DNA of 26,789 nucleotides from Burkholderiales bacterium (GTDB taxonomy: Bacteria > Pseudomonadota > Gammaproteobacteria > Burkholderiales > Burkholderiaceae), in the NCBI GenBank assembly GCA_947372535.1, contig CANBUA010000028.1, positions 1 to 26,789 on the forward strand. The letters are read 5' to 3'. Of this stretch, positions 1-7,914 are shown one piece after another. The notes beneath the pieces are model-generated. The model was not told the DNA's origin and ran no database searches. It was given only the letters and a program-made list of their open reading frames with translations. Position 1 is the first letter of the stretch, and the number at the start of each line of letters is the position of its first letter. A program made the translations under genes and the position numbers.

Positions 1-1704
1 GGCCGCATCGACCAGCACATCAATCCCTACATGACCACCGGTCAGCAGGCGGCCGAGCAAGGTGGCAGTTGCGCCCTGGAAGAAGCCGGCGAGTTCGATC
101 CGACCAAGCCAAAGGCACCACAGGCCGATCTGGCCGATGGCGCCAAGCCCATCCAGATCGTGCGCAACCCAGCCATCAGCGGCGTGAGCGGTCCCAAGCC
201 CGCCCTGCCCGCCCGGACCGGCAAGATCGCCCTGCCCCCGCGCGACCGCACCGTCATCCGCCTGCCCTCCTTCGAGCAGATCAAGGACGATGCCACGCTG
301 TATGCCCACGCCAACCGCGTGCTGCACCTGGAGACCAACCCCGGCAACGCCCGCGCCCTGGTGCAACTGCACGGCGAAGGCCCTGGTGCCAAAGATGTGT
401 GGATCAACCCGCCGCCCATCCCGCTCACCACGCCAGAGATGGACCTGGTCTTCGACCTGCCCTACACCCGCGCGCCCCACCCCAGTTACGGCGATGCCGT
501 GATCCCGGCTTGGGACATGATCCGTTTCAGCGTGAACATCATGCGCGGTTGCTTCGGCGGCTGCACTTTTTGCTCCATCACCGAGCACGAAGGCCGCATC
601 ATCCAGAGCCGCTCTGAGGATTCGGTCATCAAGGAGATCGAGGCCATCCGCGACAGCGTCAAGGGCTTCACCGGCGTCATCTCCGATTTGGGCGGCCCCA
701 CGGCCAACATGTACCGCATCGGCTGCAAGACGCCGCAGATCGAGGCCGCCTGCCGCAAGCCGTCCTGCGTCTACCCCGATGTCTGCTCGAACCTGAACAC
801 CGACCACGGCCCACTGATCAAGATGTACCGCCGTGCGCGTGCCTTGCGCGGCGTCAAGAAGATCCTGGTGAGCTCGGGGCTGCGCTATGACCTGGCCGTC
901 AAGTCACCCGAGTACATCAAGGAGTTGGTCACCCACCACGTGGGCGGCTATTTGAAGATCGCGCCCGAGCACACCGAGACCGGCCCGCTGTCCAAGATGA
1001 TGAAGCCCGGCATGGGCGCCTACGACCGATTCAAGCAGCTCTTCGAGAAATACAGCGAAGAGGCCGGCAAGAAGCAGTACCTCATCCCCTACTTCATCGC
1101 CGCCCATCCCGGCACCACCGATGAGGACATGATGAACCTGGCGATCTGGCTCAAGCGCAACAACTTCAAGGCCGACCAGGTCCAGACCTTCTACCCCAGC
1201 CCCATGGCCACCGCCACGGCCATGTACCACTCGGGCCTGAACCCGCTCAAGGGCATCAGCCGCATCGAGGGCAAGGGCGAGCGCGTGGACATCGTCAAGG
1301 GCGACAAGCGCCGGCGCCTCCACAAGGCTTTCTTGCGCTACCACGACCACAACAACTGGCCGCTGCTGCGCGAGGCCTTGAAAGACATGGGCCGCGCCGA
1401 CTTGATCGGCAACGGACAGCACCACCTGATCCCAACCTACCAGCCGGCCACAGATGGCGGTTACCAAAGTGCGCGCCGCAAGAACTCAACCGCGGCAGGC
1501 ACCAAAACCTCGGTGGTGACGACCGGGCGAGTGACTCGCCCACAGCCAGGCCAGATCCTGACCCAGCACACGGGTCTGCCACCACGCGAGCAGACCGTGG
1601 GCAAAAGCAGCCCTCAGAAACAACGCACCGAAGGCCGCGGCACACCGACATCGGCCCGCGGACCGGCGTCAGGTCCTCGTGGCCCAAACAAGAAGCCACG
1701 CTGA
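1..1704 (+). CDS. ygiQ: YgiQ family radical SAM protein, 3' part (N-terminus outside window)
   Basis: The frame is open from base 1, so the first in-frame ATG at 31 is internal and the gene is cut by the window edge; 567 residues are visible. The radical SAM cysteine motif CX3CX2C ([11 protein letters not shown]) is encoded at 550-573 and would bind the 4Fe-4S cluster that cleaves S-adenosylmethionine. The downstream part matches the YgiQ/UPF0313 architecture: a long SAM barrel, then a C-terminal region ending in a basic Pro/Gly/Lys/Arg-rich tail. E. coli YgiQ is about 740 residues, so roughly 170 residues are missing upstream. The family has no firmly established substrate that I know of. 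It stands alone here; cbpA starts 90 bases later on the same strand with its own ribosome binding site. Confidence 0.92.
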   Translation, partial: GRIDQHINPYMTTGQQAAEQGGSCALEEAGEFDPTKPKAPQADLADGAKPIQIVRNPAISGVSGPKPALPARTGKIALPPRDRTVIRLPSFEQIKDDATLYAHANRVLHLETNPGNARALVQLHGEGPGAKDVWINPPPIPLTTPEMDLVFDLPYTRAPHPSYGDAVIPAWDMIRFSVNIMRGCFGGCTFCSITEHEGRIIQSRSEDSVIKEIEAIRDSVKGFTGVISDLGGPTANMYRIGCKTPQIEAACRKPSCVYPDVCSNLNTDHGPLIKMYRRARALRGVKKILVSSGLRYDLAVKSPEYIKELVTHHVGGYLKIAPEHTETGPLSKMMKPGMGAYDRFKQLFEKYSEEAGKKQYLIPYFIAAHPGTTDEDMMNLAIWLKRNNFKADQVQTFYPSPMATATAMYHSGLNPLKGISRIEGKGERVDIVKGDKRRRLHKAFLRYHDHNNWPLLREALKDMGRADLIGNGQHHLIPTYQPATDGGYQSARRKNSTAAGTKTSVVTTGRVTRPQPGQILTQHTGLPPREQTVGKSSPQKQRTEGRGTPTSARGPASGPRGPNKKPR

Positions 1705-1793
1705 GCACACTGCCATTGCGACCCGCTGGGGGGCCGATGGCGCAGGCCCTGAGATGATCGCCCCATCCGGCGCATCGCCCAAGGAGCTCGTCT

Positions 1794-2786
1794 GTGGCGT
1801 TCAACGACTACTACAAGATGCTGGGCGTGCCTCGCACCGCCCAGCCTGACGAGATCAAGCGGGCCTACCGCGCGCTGGCCCGCAAATACCACCCGGACGT
1901 CAGCAAGGAAGCCGATGCCGAGCAGCGCATGCGGCAGGTCAACGAGGCCTACGTGGTGCTGTCCGATCCCGGCAAGCGCGCCGCCTTCGACCAGTTGGAC
2001 CCCAGCGGTCAGGGCAAGCCGGCATCGCCATCGCCCCAAGCAGCGTCTTCACCCGGCGACTTCACCCGCGCCGGCCCTGGTGAGCCTGACACGGCCGGCT
2101 TCAGCGATTTTTTCACCGACTTGTTTGGCCGCATGGGCGTCGGCTCACGCGGGCAGACTTCGGCACCTTATGCGCGGGGCGTCGATCACCACGCCACCAT
2201 TGAGCTTGAGCTCAAGGACGTCTGGAGCGGCGCGCAACGGTCAGTGACGCTGAAATCGCCGCCCTCGGAGATGAAGGGCGCGGCCACAGTCGCGCAGCGG
2301 CAGTTGCAAGTGAAGATTCCAGCGGGCGTCAAACCCGGCCAGATGATCCGCCTGAAAGGCCAGGGCGCCCCCAGCGACAACGGCGGGCCACCGGGCGATT
2401 TGCTGTTGGAGGTGCAGGTCAAGCCGCATCCTCGCTTCAAGCTTCAGGGCACCACGCTGCTGGCCGATCTGCCTTTGGCACCCTGGGAGGCGGCGCTGGG
2501 CAGCATCGTGCCCGTGGCCCTGCCGCACGGGCCTGACTTGAACGTGCGCATCCCTGCTGGCGCGCAAAGCGGCCAAGTGCTCACGGTGAGCGGCAAAGGC
2601 TTGCCCGCGCCCCGCGCGCCGGGCGATCTGGAATTGCGCCTGCGCCTGGTGCTGCCCAGCACCCAGGACCCGCGTGCCAAAAGAATTTATGAGCAGATGG
2701 CGACCGAACTTGGCGCCGATTTTGATGCCCGCCAGGTGTCTGCAGCGGCCTCCCCCAAGCAGCCTACACAGGAGGCCAAGCCATGA
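1794..2786 (+). CDS. cbpA: CbpA-type DnaJ family co-chaperone
   Basis: A 330-residue class II J-domain protein. The J domain occupies residues 4-70 with the HPD motif at 33-35, the element that stimulates DnaK ATPase. A Gly/Pro/Ser-rich linker follows (about 75-125), then two DnaJ C-terminal substrate-binding domains (about 130-315). There is no CxxCxGxG zinc finger, which separates it from DnaJ and fits CbpA. The start is GTG at 1794, chosen because AAGGAG lies at 1781-1786 with a 7-base spacer and the J domain begins directly after it. In E. coli CbpA also binds curved DNA in the nucleoid. The next gene overlaps by 4 bases and encodes the modulator CbpM, which strongly supports the CbpA assignment. 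Confidence 0.93.
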   Translation: MAFNDYYKMLGVPRTAQPDEIKRAYRALARKYHPDVSKEADAEQRMRQVNEAYVVLSDPGKRAAFDQLDPSGQGKPASPSPQAASSPGDFTRAGPGEPDTAGFSDFFTDLFGRMGVGSRGQTSAPYARGVDHHATIELELKDVWSGAQRSVTLKSPPSEMKGAATVAQRQLQVKIPAGVKPGQMIRLKGQGAPSDNGGPPGDLLLEVQVKPHPRFKLQGTTLLADLPLAPWEAALGSIVPVALPHGPDLNVRIPAGAQSGQVLTVSGKGLPAPRAPGDLELRLRLVLPSTQDPRAKRIYEQMATELGADFDARQVSAAASPKQPTQEAKP

Positions 2787-3094
2787 ACGAATCGGAAGCA
2801 CTCCTGCTGGAAGTCACCTTGGACGAGTTCTGGCTGGACATGGACGAGGTGTGCCGCATGGCCTGCGTGGAGGTGACGTGGGTGCAGGCACGCCTCGATT
2901 GCGGCGCGTTGACCGCCCACCCCACCGACACCGGCGATGCCTGGCGCTTCAACCACGTCTCGCTCTGCCGCATCCGCCGCATGGCCTGCCTGGAGCGTGA
3001 CTTCGAGGCTGTGCCCGAGTTGGCCGCCTTGGTCGTGGACCTGGAAGATGAAATCCGGCAGTTGCGCGAGCGTTTGAAGTGCCTCGAAGGCTGA
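2783..3094 (+). CDS. cbpM: Chaperone modulator CbpM (MerR-like fold)
   Basis: A 103-residue protein whose ATG overlaps the cbpA stop codon (ATGA at 2783-2786), indicating translational coupling. The first 70 residues resemble the MerR-type helix-turn-helix fold of CbpM: a DEVCRMA helix, then a turn with WVQARLDCGAL and a following WRF segment. The C-terminal part (about residues 70-103) is an acidic/basic coiled coil with heptad-like leucines (LAALVVDLEDEIRQL). In E. coli, CbpM binds the CbpA J domain and inhibits its co-chaperone and DNA-binding activities. Assignment rests on size, fold signature and the strict cbpA-cbpM linkage. Confidence 0.88.
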   Translation: MNESEALLLEVTLDEFWLDMDEVCRMACVEVTWVQARLDCGALTAHPTDTGDAWRFNHVSLCRIRRMACLERDFEAVPELAALVVDLEDEIRQLRERLKCLEG

Positions 3095-3097
3095 GGC
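3081..3097 (+). terminator. Weak hairpin over the cbpM stop codon
   Basis: GCCTC at 3081-3085 pairs with GAGGC at 3093-3097 around a 7-base loop. No T-run follows, so intrinsic termination is doubtful. It sits between the convergent cbpM and PEP-CTERM genes, where a terminator is expected. Confidence 0.25.
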
Positions 3098-3151
3098 AGC
3101 TCTTGCGAAGACGGCCTGAGGGGCAAGGCATGCCGAGCCGAGCGGCCTCGA

Positions 3152-3724
3152 TCAGGTCTTTTGACGATACTTCAGCACCTGCGCCACCACGAACGCCCCC
3201 GCCAAGCTGAGAACGCCCGACGCAGGCTCAGGCACGCCAGGCACCACCGGCTGATTGATCGCCGTGCCGCCCTTGCCACCGACAAAGGTCGGTGTGGCCA
3301 CCACCACATTCATGTTCCCAAAGCCGGAAATGCTGATCTCGAATTTCTCGTTGTTGGCAATGCCCACCCCATTGGCCTTGTCGAAGAAATCGGCCGACTT
3401 GGGCGTCACGTTGTAGCTCCCGAAGTAAAGCGGCGTCTGGCCATCGGGCAAATCGTCATAACCACGCACGGCCAGGTTGTTGGCCCACGTGAAGTGAAAA
3501 TCCAGGATGGTCTTGCCCGTCTTGTTGAGGAAAGTCTCGGTGGTTGCCCCATTGATCAAGGTGATGTTGAAGGCGGCGCCGTTGTTGATGTTGGTGACCG
3601 GACCGATGCCGCCATGGATGAAGGTAATGCTGCCGTCAGCCCACGCAGCCACGGACATCAACGACAAGGCCAGGGCCATGAGCCAGGTAACCAGGCGGCG
3701 CGACAGGAATTGAATCGAAGACAT
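3152..3724 (-). CDS. Secreted PEP-CTERM sorting domain protein
   Basis: A 190-residue exported protein. The start at 3724 is preferred over an upstream in-frame ATG because AAGGAG lies 6 bases before it and the protein then begins with a classic signal peptide: basic SRR near residue 9, hydrophobic stretch 11-28, probable cleavage after AAWA. The C-terminus has the exosortase signal: VPEPAS at 164-169, a hydrophobic helix, and a basic end (KYRQK). Exosortase/EpsH systems are thought to recognise this tail and release or anchor the protein at the outer surface. The middle (about 30-160) is Gly/Asn-rich and predicted beta-like, with no domain I recognise. No exosortase gene is in the window. 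Confidence 0.85.
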   Translation of the reverse strand: MSSIQFLSRRLVTWLMALALSLMSVAAWADGSITFIHGGIGPVTNINNGAAFNITLINGATTETFLNKTGKTILDFHFTWANNLAVRGYDDLPDGQTPLYFGSYNVTPKSADFFDKANGVGIANNEKFEISISGFGNMNVVVATPTFVGGKGGTAINQPVVPGVPEPASGVLSLAGAFVVAQVLKYRQKT

Positions 3725-3784
3725 GGGGAACTCCTTGGAAGAGGGGTTGGGGGTTGGCGCCCGAATCTTCCACGCAATGAAAAA

Positions 3785-3801
3785 CAAGCATTGCAAGCAT
3801 T
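3785..3801. repeat. Two tandem CAAGCATT copies upstream of the PEP-CTERM gene
   Basis: CAAGCATT occurs at 3785-3792 and 3794-3801, a 9-base period, within an unusually AT-rich stretch between the divergent PEP-CTERM and tetR genes. It lies 61-77 bases upstream of the PEP-CTERM start, a position suitable for regulator binding. No binding protein can be named. Confidence 0.35.
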
Positions 3802-3831
3802 TGTGTCATTTTGGAGGTCAACTTAGGGGTG

Positions 3832-3860
3832 TTGACTTTTTGAGTTACCTACCGTACAGT
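3832..3860 (+). promoter_or_regulatory. Predicted sigma-70 promoter of the tetR gene
   Basis: TTGACT at 3832-3837, a 17-base spacer, and TACAGT at 3855-3860 resemble -35 and -10 boxes. Transcription would begin near 3867, two bases before the ATG at 3869, and there is no Shine-Dalgarno before that ATG. If correct, the regulator mRNA is leaderless. The -10 box lies inside the palindromic operator, which fits autorepression. Confidence 0.55.
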
Positions 3861-3866
3861 AGGTAG
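3846..3866. promoter_or_regulatory. TetR operator, copy 1 (CTACC-N8-GGTAG inside a larger palindrome)
   Basis: Bases 3846-3865 form a 20-base palindrome with one mismatched pair (arms TACCTAC and GTAGGTA). Nested in it, CTACC at 3849-3853 and GGTAG at 3862-3866 are separated by 8 bases, the same arrangement as at 4518-4535 before the thiolase. It ends two bases before the tetR start codon and covers the predicted -10 box. Confidence 0.75.
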
Positions 3867-3868
3867 CC

Positions 3869-4465
3869 ATGAAAACAGCCGCCGTTACTCGTCCTGCCGC
3901 CAACCCCGGCGACACCCGTCAGTTGATCCTGCGCGCCGCCCGCGAATTGATCCAGACGCGCTCCTACCTGGGCCTGAGTTTCCAAGAGCTGGCCGATCGC
4001 GTGGGCATCCGCAAGGCCAGTCTGTATCACCACTTCGAATCCAAAGAGGCCCTGGGCATCGCCGTGATCGAGCGGGCCAGCGAGGTCTTTGAGCAATGGA
4101 TCTCGCACCACGCCAGCCAATCACCGCAAGCGCGTTTGCTGGCCTACATTGGCATGCTCCGCGACCGTGTCGGCGCAGGCGAGCGCATGTGCCCTGGCGG
4201 CGCCATGGGACCCGGCTGGGATTGCATTGAGCCTGGCCTGCAAGATGCTGTGCGCGGCATGGCCAAGCAACACCTGAATTGGCTCACGCACACCATCGCC
4301 GAGATGCCGGCTGCTTTGTCGCCTGCCAGCCTGACACCTGCCCAGCAAGCAGCCCATTTCTACGCCACTGGCCAAGGCGCTTTGTTCCTGGCGCGCATTG
4401 CTCATGATGTGGCCCAGTTCGACCAGGCCACTGCCGCCTTGACGGCCCCGCTGATGTCGTCCTGA
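3869..4465 (+). CDS. TetR/AcrR family transcriptional regulator
   Basis: A 198-residue one-component repressor-type protein. The N-terminal helix-turn-helix is clear: helix 1 around residues 16-30, HTH 37-56 (LSFQELADRVGIRKASLYHH), then the FESKEAL helix. The C-terminal ligand-binding/dimer domain (about 65-195) includes a CPGG motif near residue 108 and is of unknown specificity. The gene is preceded directly by a 20-base palindrome and followed by an intrinsic terminator, then by an operon of thiolase, SDR and MFS genes that carries a second copy of the same element. I infer it represses itself and that operon and responds to a small hydrophobic or acyl compound. No conventional ribosome binding site precedes the ATG. 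Confidence 0.92.
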   Translation: MKTAAVTRPAANPGDTRQLILRAARELIQTRSYLGLSFQELADRVGIRKASLYHHFESKEALGIAVIERASEVFEQWISHHASQSPQARLLAYIGMLRDRVGAGERMCPGGAMGPGWDCIEPGLQDAVRGMAKQHLNWLTHTIAEMPAALSPASLTPAQQAAHFYATGQGALFLARIAHDVAQFDQATAALTAPLMSS

Positions 4466-4479
4466 ACCTCCTGATCAGC

Positions 4480-4505
4480 GCCGGCCACGCAGGCCGGTAT
4501 TTTTT
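4480..4505 (+). terminator. Rho-independent terminator after tetR
   Basis: CCGGCC at 4481-4486 and GGCCGG at 4492-4497 form a six-pair GC stem (a G-T pair extends it) around a five-base ACGCA loop. A run of six T residues at 4500-4505 follows. It separates tetR from the thiolase operon, so the latter needs its own promoter. Confidence 0.88.
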
Positions 4506-4517
4506 CGACCCAGGAAA

Positions 4518-4535
4518 CTACCAACCGTAAGGTAG
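4518..4535. promoter_or_regulatory. TetR operator, copy 2, upstream of the thiolase operon
   Basis: CTACC at 4518-4522, 8 bases, GGTAG at 4531-4535: the same arms and spacing as at 3849-3866. The left part TACCAACCGTA also matches TACCTACCGTA of copy 1 in 10 of 11 bases. It lies 22 bases before the thiolase ATG and just ahead of GAAGGAG at 4545-4551, a good place to block transcription. Confidence 0.7.
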
Positions 4536-4557
4536 TCAACCACCGAAGGAGTTTGTC

Positions 4558-5697
4558 ATGAAAGCCGTCATCACCGCCTACGCCCGCTCGCCCTTCCACT
4601 TCGCCCGCAAAGGTGCACTGGCCACCACCCGGCCCGACACGCTGGCCGCGCAGGTGGTCAAAGGCCTGCTCAGCCGCATCGACATGGACCCGGCCTTGCT
4701 GGAAGACGTGATCCTGGGCTGCGCCTACCCCGAGGGCCCGCAGGGCAACAACCTGGCGCGCCTGGTCGGCTTCCTGGCGGGCCTGCCGCAGCACGTTGGC
4801 GGCATGACCATCAATCGCTTTTGCGGTTCGTCGATGTCGGCGGTGCACATGGCCGCCGCGCAGATCGAAGCGGGCATGGGCGATGCCTTCATGTGCGTGG
4901 GTGTCGAGTCCATGACCATGGTGCCGCAGGGCGGCTTGCACTTCGACCCCAGCCCCGAACTGCTGGCAAGCTATCCCCAGGCCTACATCAGCATGGGCGA
5001 GACGGCTGAGAACGTGGCCCAGCGCTACAGCGTCAACCGTGCCGATCAAGAAGCGCTGGCCTTGCGCTCGCACCTCAAGGCCGCCAAGGCGCGCGAAGCC
5101 GGCCTGTTGCGCGATGAGATCGTGGCCATCACCACGCCCGAGGGCCTGGTCGTGGACAGCGATGGCTGCATCCGCCCGCAAACCACGCTGGAGGCCCTGT
5201 CCACGCTCAAGCCCGCTTTCCGCCCCAATGGCGTGGTCACCGCAGGCACGGCCTCGCCGCTGACCGATGGCGCGGCCGCCGTGCTGGTCACCAGCGAGGA
5301 GTTCGCCAATCGGCACCGCCTGCAGCCGCTGGCGCGCATCCGCTCGTTCGCCACCATCGGCTGCGACCCCACCGAGATGGGCATGGGCCCGGTGCCCGCC
5401 ACACGCAAGGCCCTGGCCCGCGCGCGCCTGAGTCTGTCGGACATCGATCTGGTCGAGATCAACGAAGCGTTTTCATCGCAAGCACTGGCCTGCCTTCGCG
5501 AGTTGGGCCTGGATGAAGCCCGCGTCAACCTGGATGGCGGCGCGTTGGCCTTGGGCCATCCGCTGGGCGCCACCGGGGCACGCATCACGGGCAAGGCCGC
5601 CTCTCTGCTGGTCCGCGAAGGCGCGCGCTATGCCTTGTCCACCCAGTGCATCGGCGGCGGCCAGGGCATCGCCACCGTGCTCGAATCACTGGCCTGA
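4558..5697 (+). CDS. Thiolase family protein (acetyl-CoA C-acyltransferase type)
   Basis: A 379-residue thiolase with the full catalytic set: nucleophile Cys89 in NRFCGSSMSAVHMAA, the NEAFSSQAL motif, His334 in GHPLGATGAR, and Cys364 in CIGGGQG. Such enzymes cleave 3-oxoacyl-CoA with CoA (degradative, FadA-like) or condense two acyl-CoAs; sequence alone does not fix the direction. The best match in style is the acetyl-CoA C-acyltransferase group used in beta-oxidation. GAAGGAG at 4545-4551 sets the ATG. It is first in an apparent operon with a short-chain dehydrogenase and an MFS exporter, under a TetR-type operator. No hydratase or FadB partner is adjacent, so it may serve a specialised acyl substrate. 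Confidence 0.93.
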   Translation: MKAVITAYARSPFHFARKGALATTRPDTLAAQVVKGLLSRIDMDPALLEDVILGCAYPEGPQGNNLARLVGFLAGLPQHVGGMTINRFCGSSMSAVHMAAAQIEAGMGDAFMCVGVESMTMVPQGGLHFDPSPELLASYPQAYISMGETAENVAQRYSVNRADQEALALRSHLKAAKAREAGLLRDEIVAITTPEGLVVDSDGCIRPQTTLEALSTLKPAFRPNGVVTAGTASPLTDGAAAVLVTSEEFANRHRLQPLARIRSFATIGCDPTEMGMGPVPATRKALARARLSLSDIDLVEINEAFSSQALACLRELGLDEARVNLDGGALALGHPLGATGARITGKAASLLVREGARYALSTQCIGGGQGIATVLESLA

Positions 5698-5742
5698 ATC
5701 CACCCCTCATTCCCCTTTTCTTACACCACCGAAAGACCTGCC

Positions 5743-6444
5743 ATGAACATCCACAACGCCGTCGTCTTCATCACGGGCGCCAACCGGGGCCTGGGCCTGG
5801 CCTTCGCCAAGGCCGCCCTCGCCGGGGGCGCCCGCAAGGTCTACGCCGCCGCGCGAGACCCCGCCACCGTGACGCTGCCTGGCGTCATCCCCATCCAGCT
5901 GGACGTGACCGACGCCGCGCAGGTGCAGGCCGCCGTCCAGGCCTGCGGCGATGTCACCGTGCTGGTCAACAACTCGGGCATCTTTCGCTCGGTCGATGTG
6001 CTGGCACCCGACGCGCTCGCCCGCGCCGACGAAGAGATGGCCACCAACTTCCTGGGCCTGTGGCGCGTCAGCCAGGCCTTTGCGCCGGTGCTGGCCAAGA
6101 GCGATCACAGTGCGGTCATCAACGTGCTGTCGGTGCTGAGCTGGTTGAGCGTGCCCAATGTGGCGGCCTATTGCGCCAGCAAGGCCGCTGCCTGGTCCAT
6201 CACCAACAGCCTGCGCGAGGCCTTGAAACCCCAAGGCACTCAGGTCATGGCCCTGCACGTGGGCTACATGGACACCGACATGACCGCCGGCATCGAAGCG
6301 CCCAAGACCGATCCGCTGACGGTGGCCCAAGGCGCTTTCACCGCGCTGGGCCAAGGCGCCAGCGAGTACATCGCCGATGAGTTCAGCGGGCAGATCAAGC
6401 AGACGCTGTCCCTGGCTGTCGCCCCTCACACCACGGAGGCGTGA
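5743..6444 (+). CDS. Short-chain dehydrogenase/reductase (SDR) family oxidoreductase
   Basis: A 233-residue classical SDR. The Rossmann cofactor motif TGANRGLG is at residues 11-18, NNSG at 77-80, and the catalytic Ser130, Tyr143 and Lys147 (YCASK) are present. Arg38 after the second strand (AAARDP) suggests NADP(H) preference, an inference. Substrate is unknown. It starts 45 bases after the thiolase stop and ends one base before the MFS start, so the three are probably one transcript. With a thiolase upstream, reduction of a 3-oxoacyl or aldehyde/ketone intermediate is possible. Confidence 0.92.
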   Translation: MNIHNAVVFITGANRGLGLAFAKAALAGGARKVYAAARDPATVTLPGVIPIQLDVTDAAQVQAAVQACGDVTVLVNNSGIFRSVDVLAPDALARADEEMATNFLGLWRVSQAFAPVLAKSDHSAVINVLSVLSWLSVPNVAAYCASKAAAWSITNSLREALKPQGTQVMALHVGYMDTDMTAGIEAPKTDPLTVAQGAFTALGQGASEYIADEFSGQIKQTLSLAVAPHTTEA

Positions 6445-6445
6445 G

Positions 6446-7834
6446 ATGAACAGCCACCCCGCATCCCCCTGGCGGATCTTCTTCACGGCCTGCATCGCCG
6501 TGTTTCTGGTCTCGCTTGACAGCACCGTGCTGTTCGCGGCCTTCGGGCACTTGAGCGCGGGCTTTCCGCAGGCCACGCAGGCCGACTTGTCCTGGGTGCT
6601 CAATGCCTACACGGTGGTGTTTGCCGCCATGCTGGTGCCGGCGGGCCGCCTGGCCGATCTCCATGGGCGCAAGCGGATCTTCATGATCGGGGTGGCGTTG
6701 TTTTTGATCTCCTCGCTGGCGTGCGGGCTGGCACCCAACGTCGGGGTGTTGATCGGTGCGCGGGTGGTGCAGGCCATTGGCGCTGCCTTGCTGACACCGG
6801 CCTCGCTGGCCATCGTGCTGGGCGCCTTTCCACCTGACAAACGCGCCGTTGCCGTGAGCCTGTGGGGCGCGGTTGGCGGCCTGGCCGCCGCACTGGGCCC
6901 CAGCGTCGGCGCCTTCCTGGTCGACACACTGGGTTGGCCCTGGGCCTTCTACCTGAACTTGCCTCTGGGCTTGTGGTCGCTCTGGCGGGCCAACAGCGTG
7001 CTGGTCGAATCACGCAACCTGGAGACCGCCGCGCCGATGGACGTGCCCGGCGTGCTGCTGCTGATCGGTGGCGTGGGTGGGCTGACCTGGGGTGTGGTGC
7101 GCAGCGATGCGCTGGGCTGGACATCGAGCGCGGTCCTGGGTGCCGTGATCGGCGGCCTGGCCACCCTGGGCGTGTTCATCGCCTGGGCGCGGCGCGCCAA
7201 GCACCCAGCCATCGACCTGAGCCTGTTCGCCAACCCCACCTACCGCGCGGTGAACCTGGCCACTTTCAGCTTCAGCATGGCTTTTTCCATGATGTTCTTC
7301 GCCTTCTTTTTCTACATGACGCAGATCTGGCACTACAGCCTGCCACTGGCCGGCATCGCCATCACCCCCGGGCCCTTGCTCGTGATCCCGGTGGCCATCG
7401 TGAGCGGGCGCCTGGCCGGGCGCTTCGGGCACCGCCCGCTGCTGGTGATCGGCAGCCTGCTGTTCGGCGCGGGCGGTCTGTGGCTGCGGCTGATGCCCAC
7501 AGCCACGCCTGACTATCTGCACGCCTGGTTGCCCGGCCTGTTGCTGACGGGCATTGGCGTGGGCATGACCCTGCCATCGCTGTCCGGCGCGGCCGTGGCG
7601 CATCTGCCACCACATCGTTTTGGCATCGGCAGCGCGGTCAACCAGGCGGTGCGGCAGGTGGGCTCGGTCTTCGGCGTGGCGCTCACCGTGGTCCTGCTGG
7701 GGCACGCACACCTTCAGCCCGAAGATTTCCACACGCTGTACGCCACCCACGCCGCCCTGGCCGTGCTGACCGCGCTGTGGTGCTTGCCGGTGGACACGCG
7801 CCGAGTGCGCCAGACGGCCTTGGCGCCCAGCTGA
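6446..7834 (+). CDS. MFS transporter, DHA2/EmrB-QacA-like
   Basis: A 462-residue inner-membrane transporter with many hydrophobic helices; I estimate 12-14. The start at 6446 is preferred over upstream in-frame codons because GGAGG lies at 6435-6439 and the first helix (IFFTACIAVFLVSLDSTV) follows at once. Motif A appears as GRLADLHGRKR around residues 67-77, and the LDSTV sequence in helix 1 is typical of drug:H+ antiporters of the DHA2 family. It follows the SDR stop by one base. Association with a TetR regulator is typical of efflux pumps; here it is linked to a thiolase and SDR, so the exported compound may be an organic acid or other lipid-derived molecule. Substrate cannot be assigned. 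Confidence 0.9.
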   Translation: MNSHPASPWRIFFTACIAVFLVSLDSTVLFAAFGHLSAGFPQATQADLSWVLNAYTVVFAAMLVPAGRLADLHGRKRIFMIGVALFLISSLACGLAPNVGVLIGARVVQAIGAALLTPASLAIVLGAFPPDKRAVAVSLWGAVGGLAAALGPSVGAFLVDTLGWPWAFYLNLPLGLWSLWRANSVLVESRNLETAAPMDVPGVLLLIGGVGGLTWGVVRSDALGWTSSAVLGAVIGGLATLGVFIAWARRAKHPAIDLSLFANPTYRAVNLATFSFSMAFSMMFFAFFFYMTQIWHYSLPLAGIAITPGPLLVIPVAIVSGRLAGRFGHRPLLVIGSLLFGAGGLWLRLMPTATPDYLHAWLPGLLLTGIGVGMTLPSLSGAAVAHLPPHRFGIGSAVNQAVRQVGSVFGVALTVVLLGHAHLQPEDFHTLYATHAALAVLTALWCLPVDTRRVRQTALAPS

Positions 7835-7914
7835 AGTCCAACTGAAATCGAGGCAACGGACAGGCCCGGCGCAGGCCTTAAACTCGTGACTTCGCCACGC
7901 GCCGTCAGAGCCCC

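Noticed and set aside
7862..7878. Hairpin AGGCC...GGCCT after the MFS stop as a terminator
   Set aside because: Only five base pairs with a 7-base loop and no T-run. It is too weak to call, although it lies between the MFS gene and minC.
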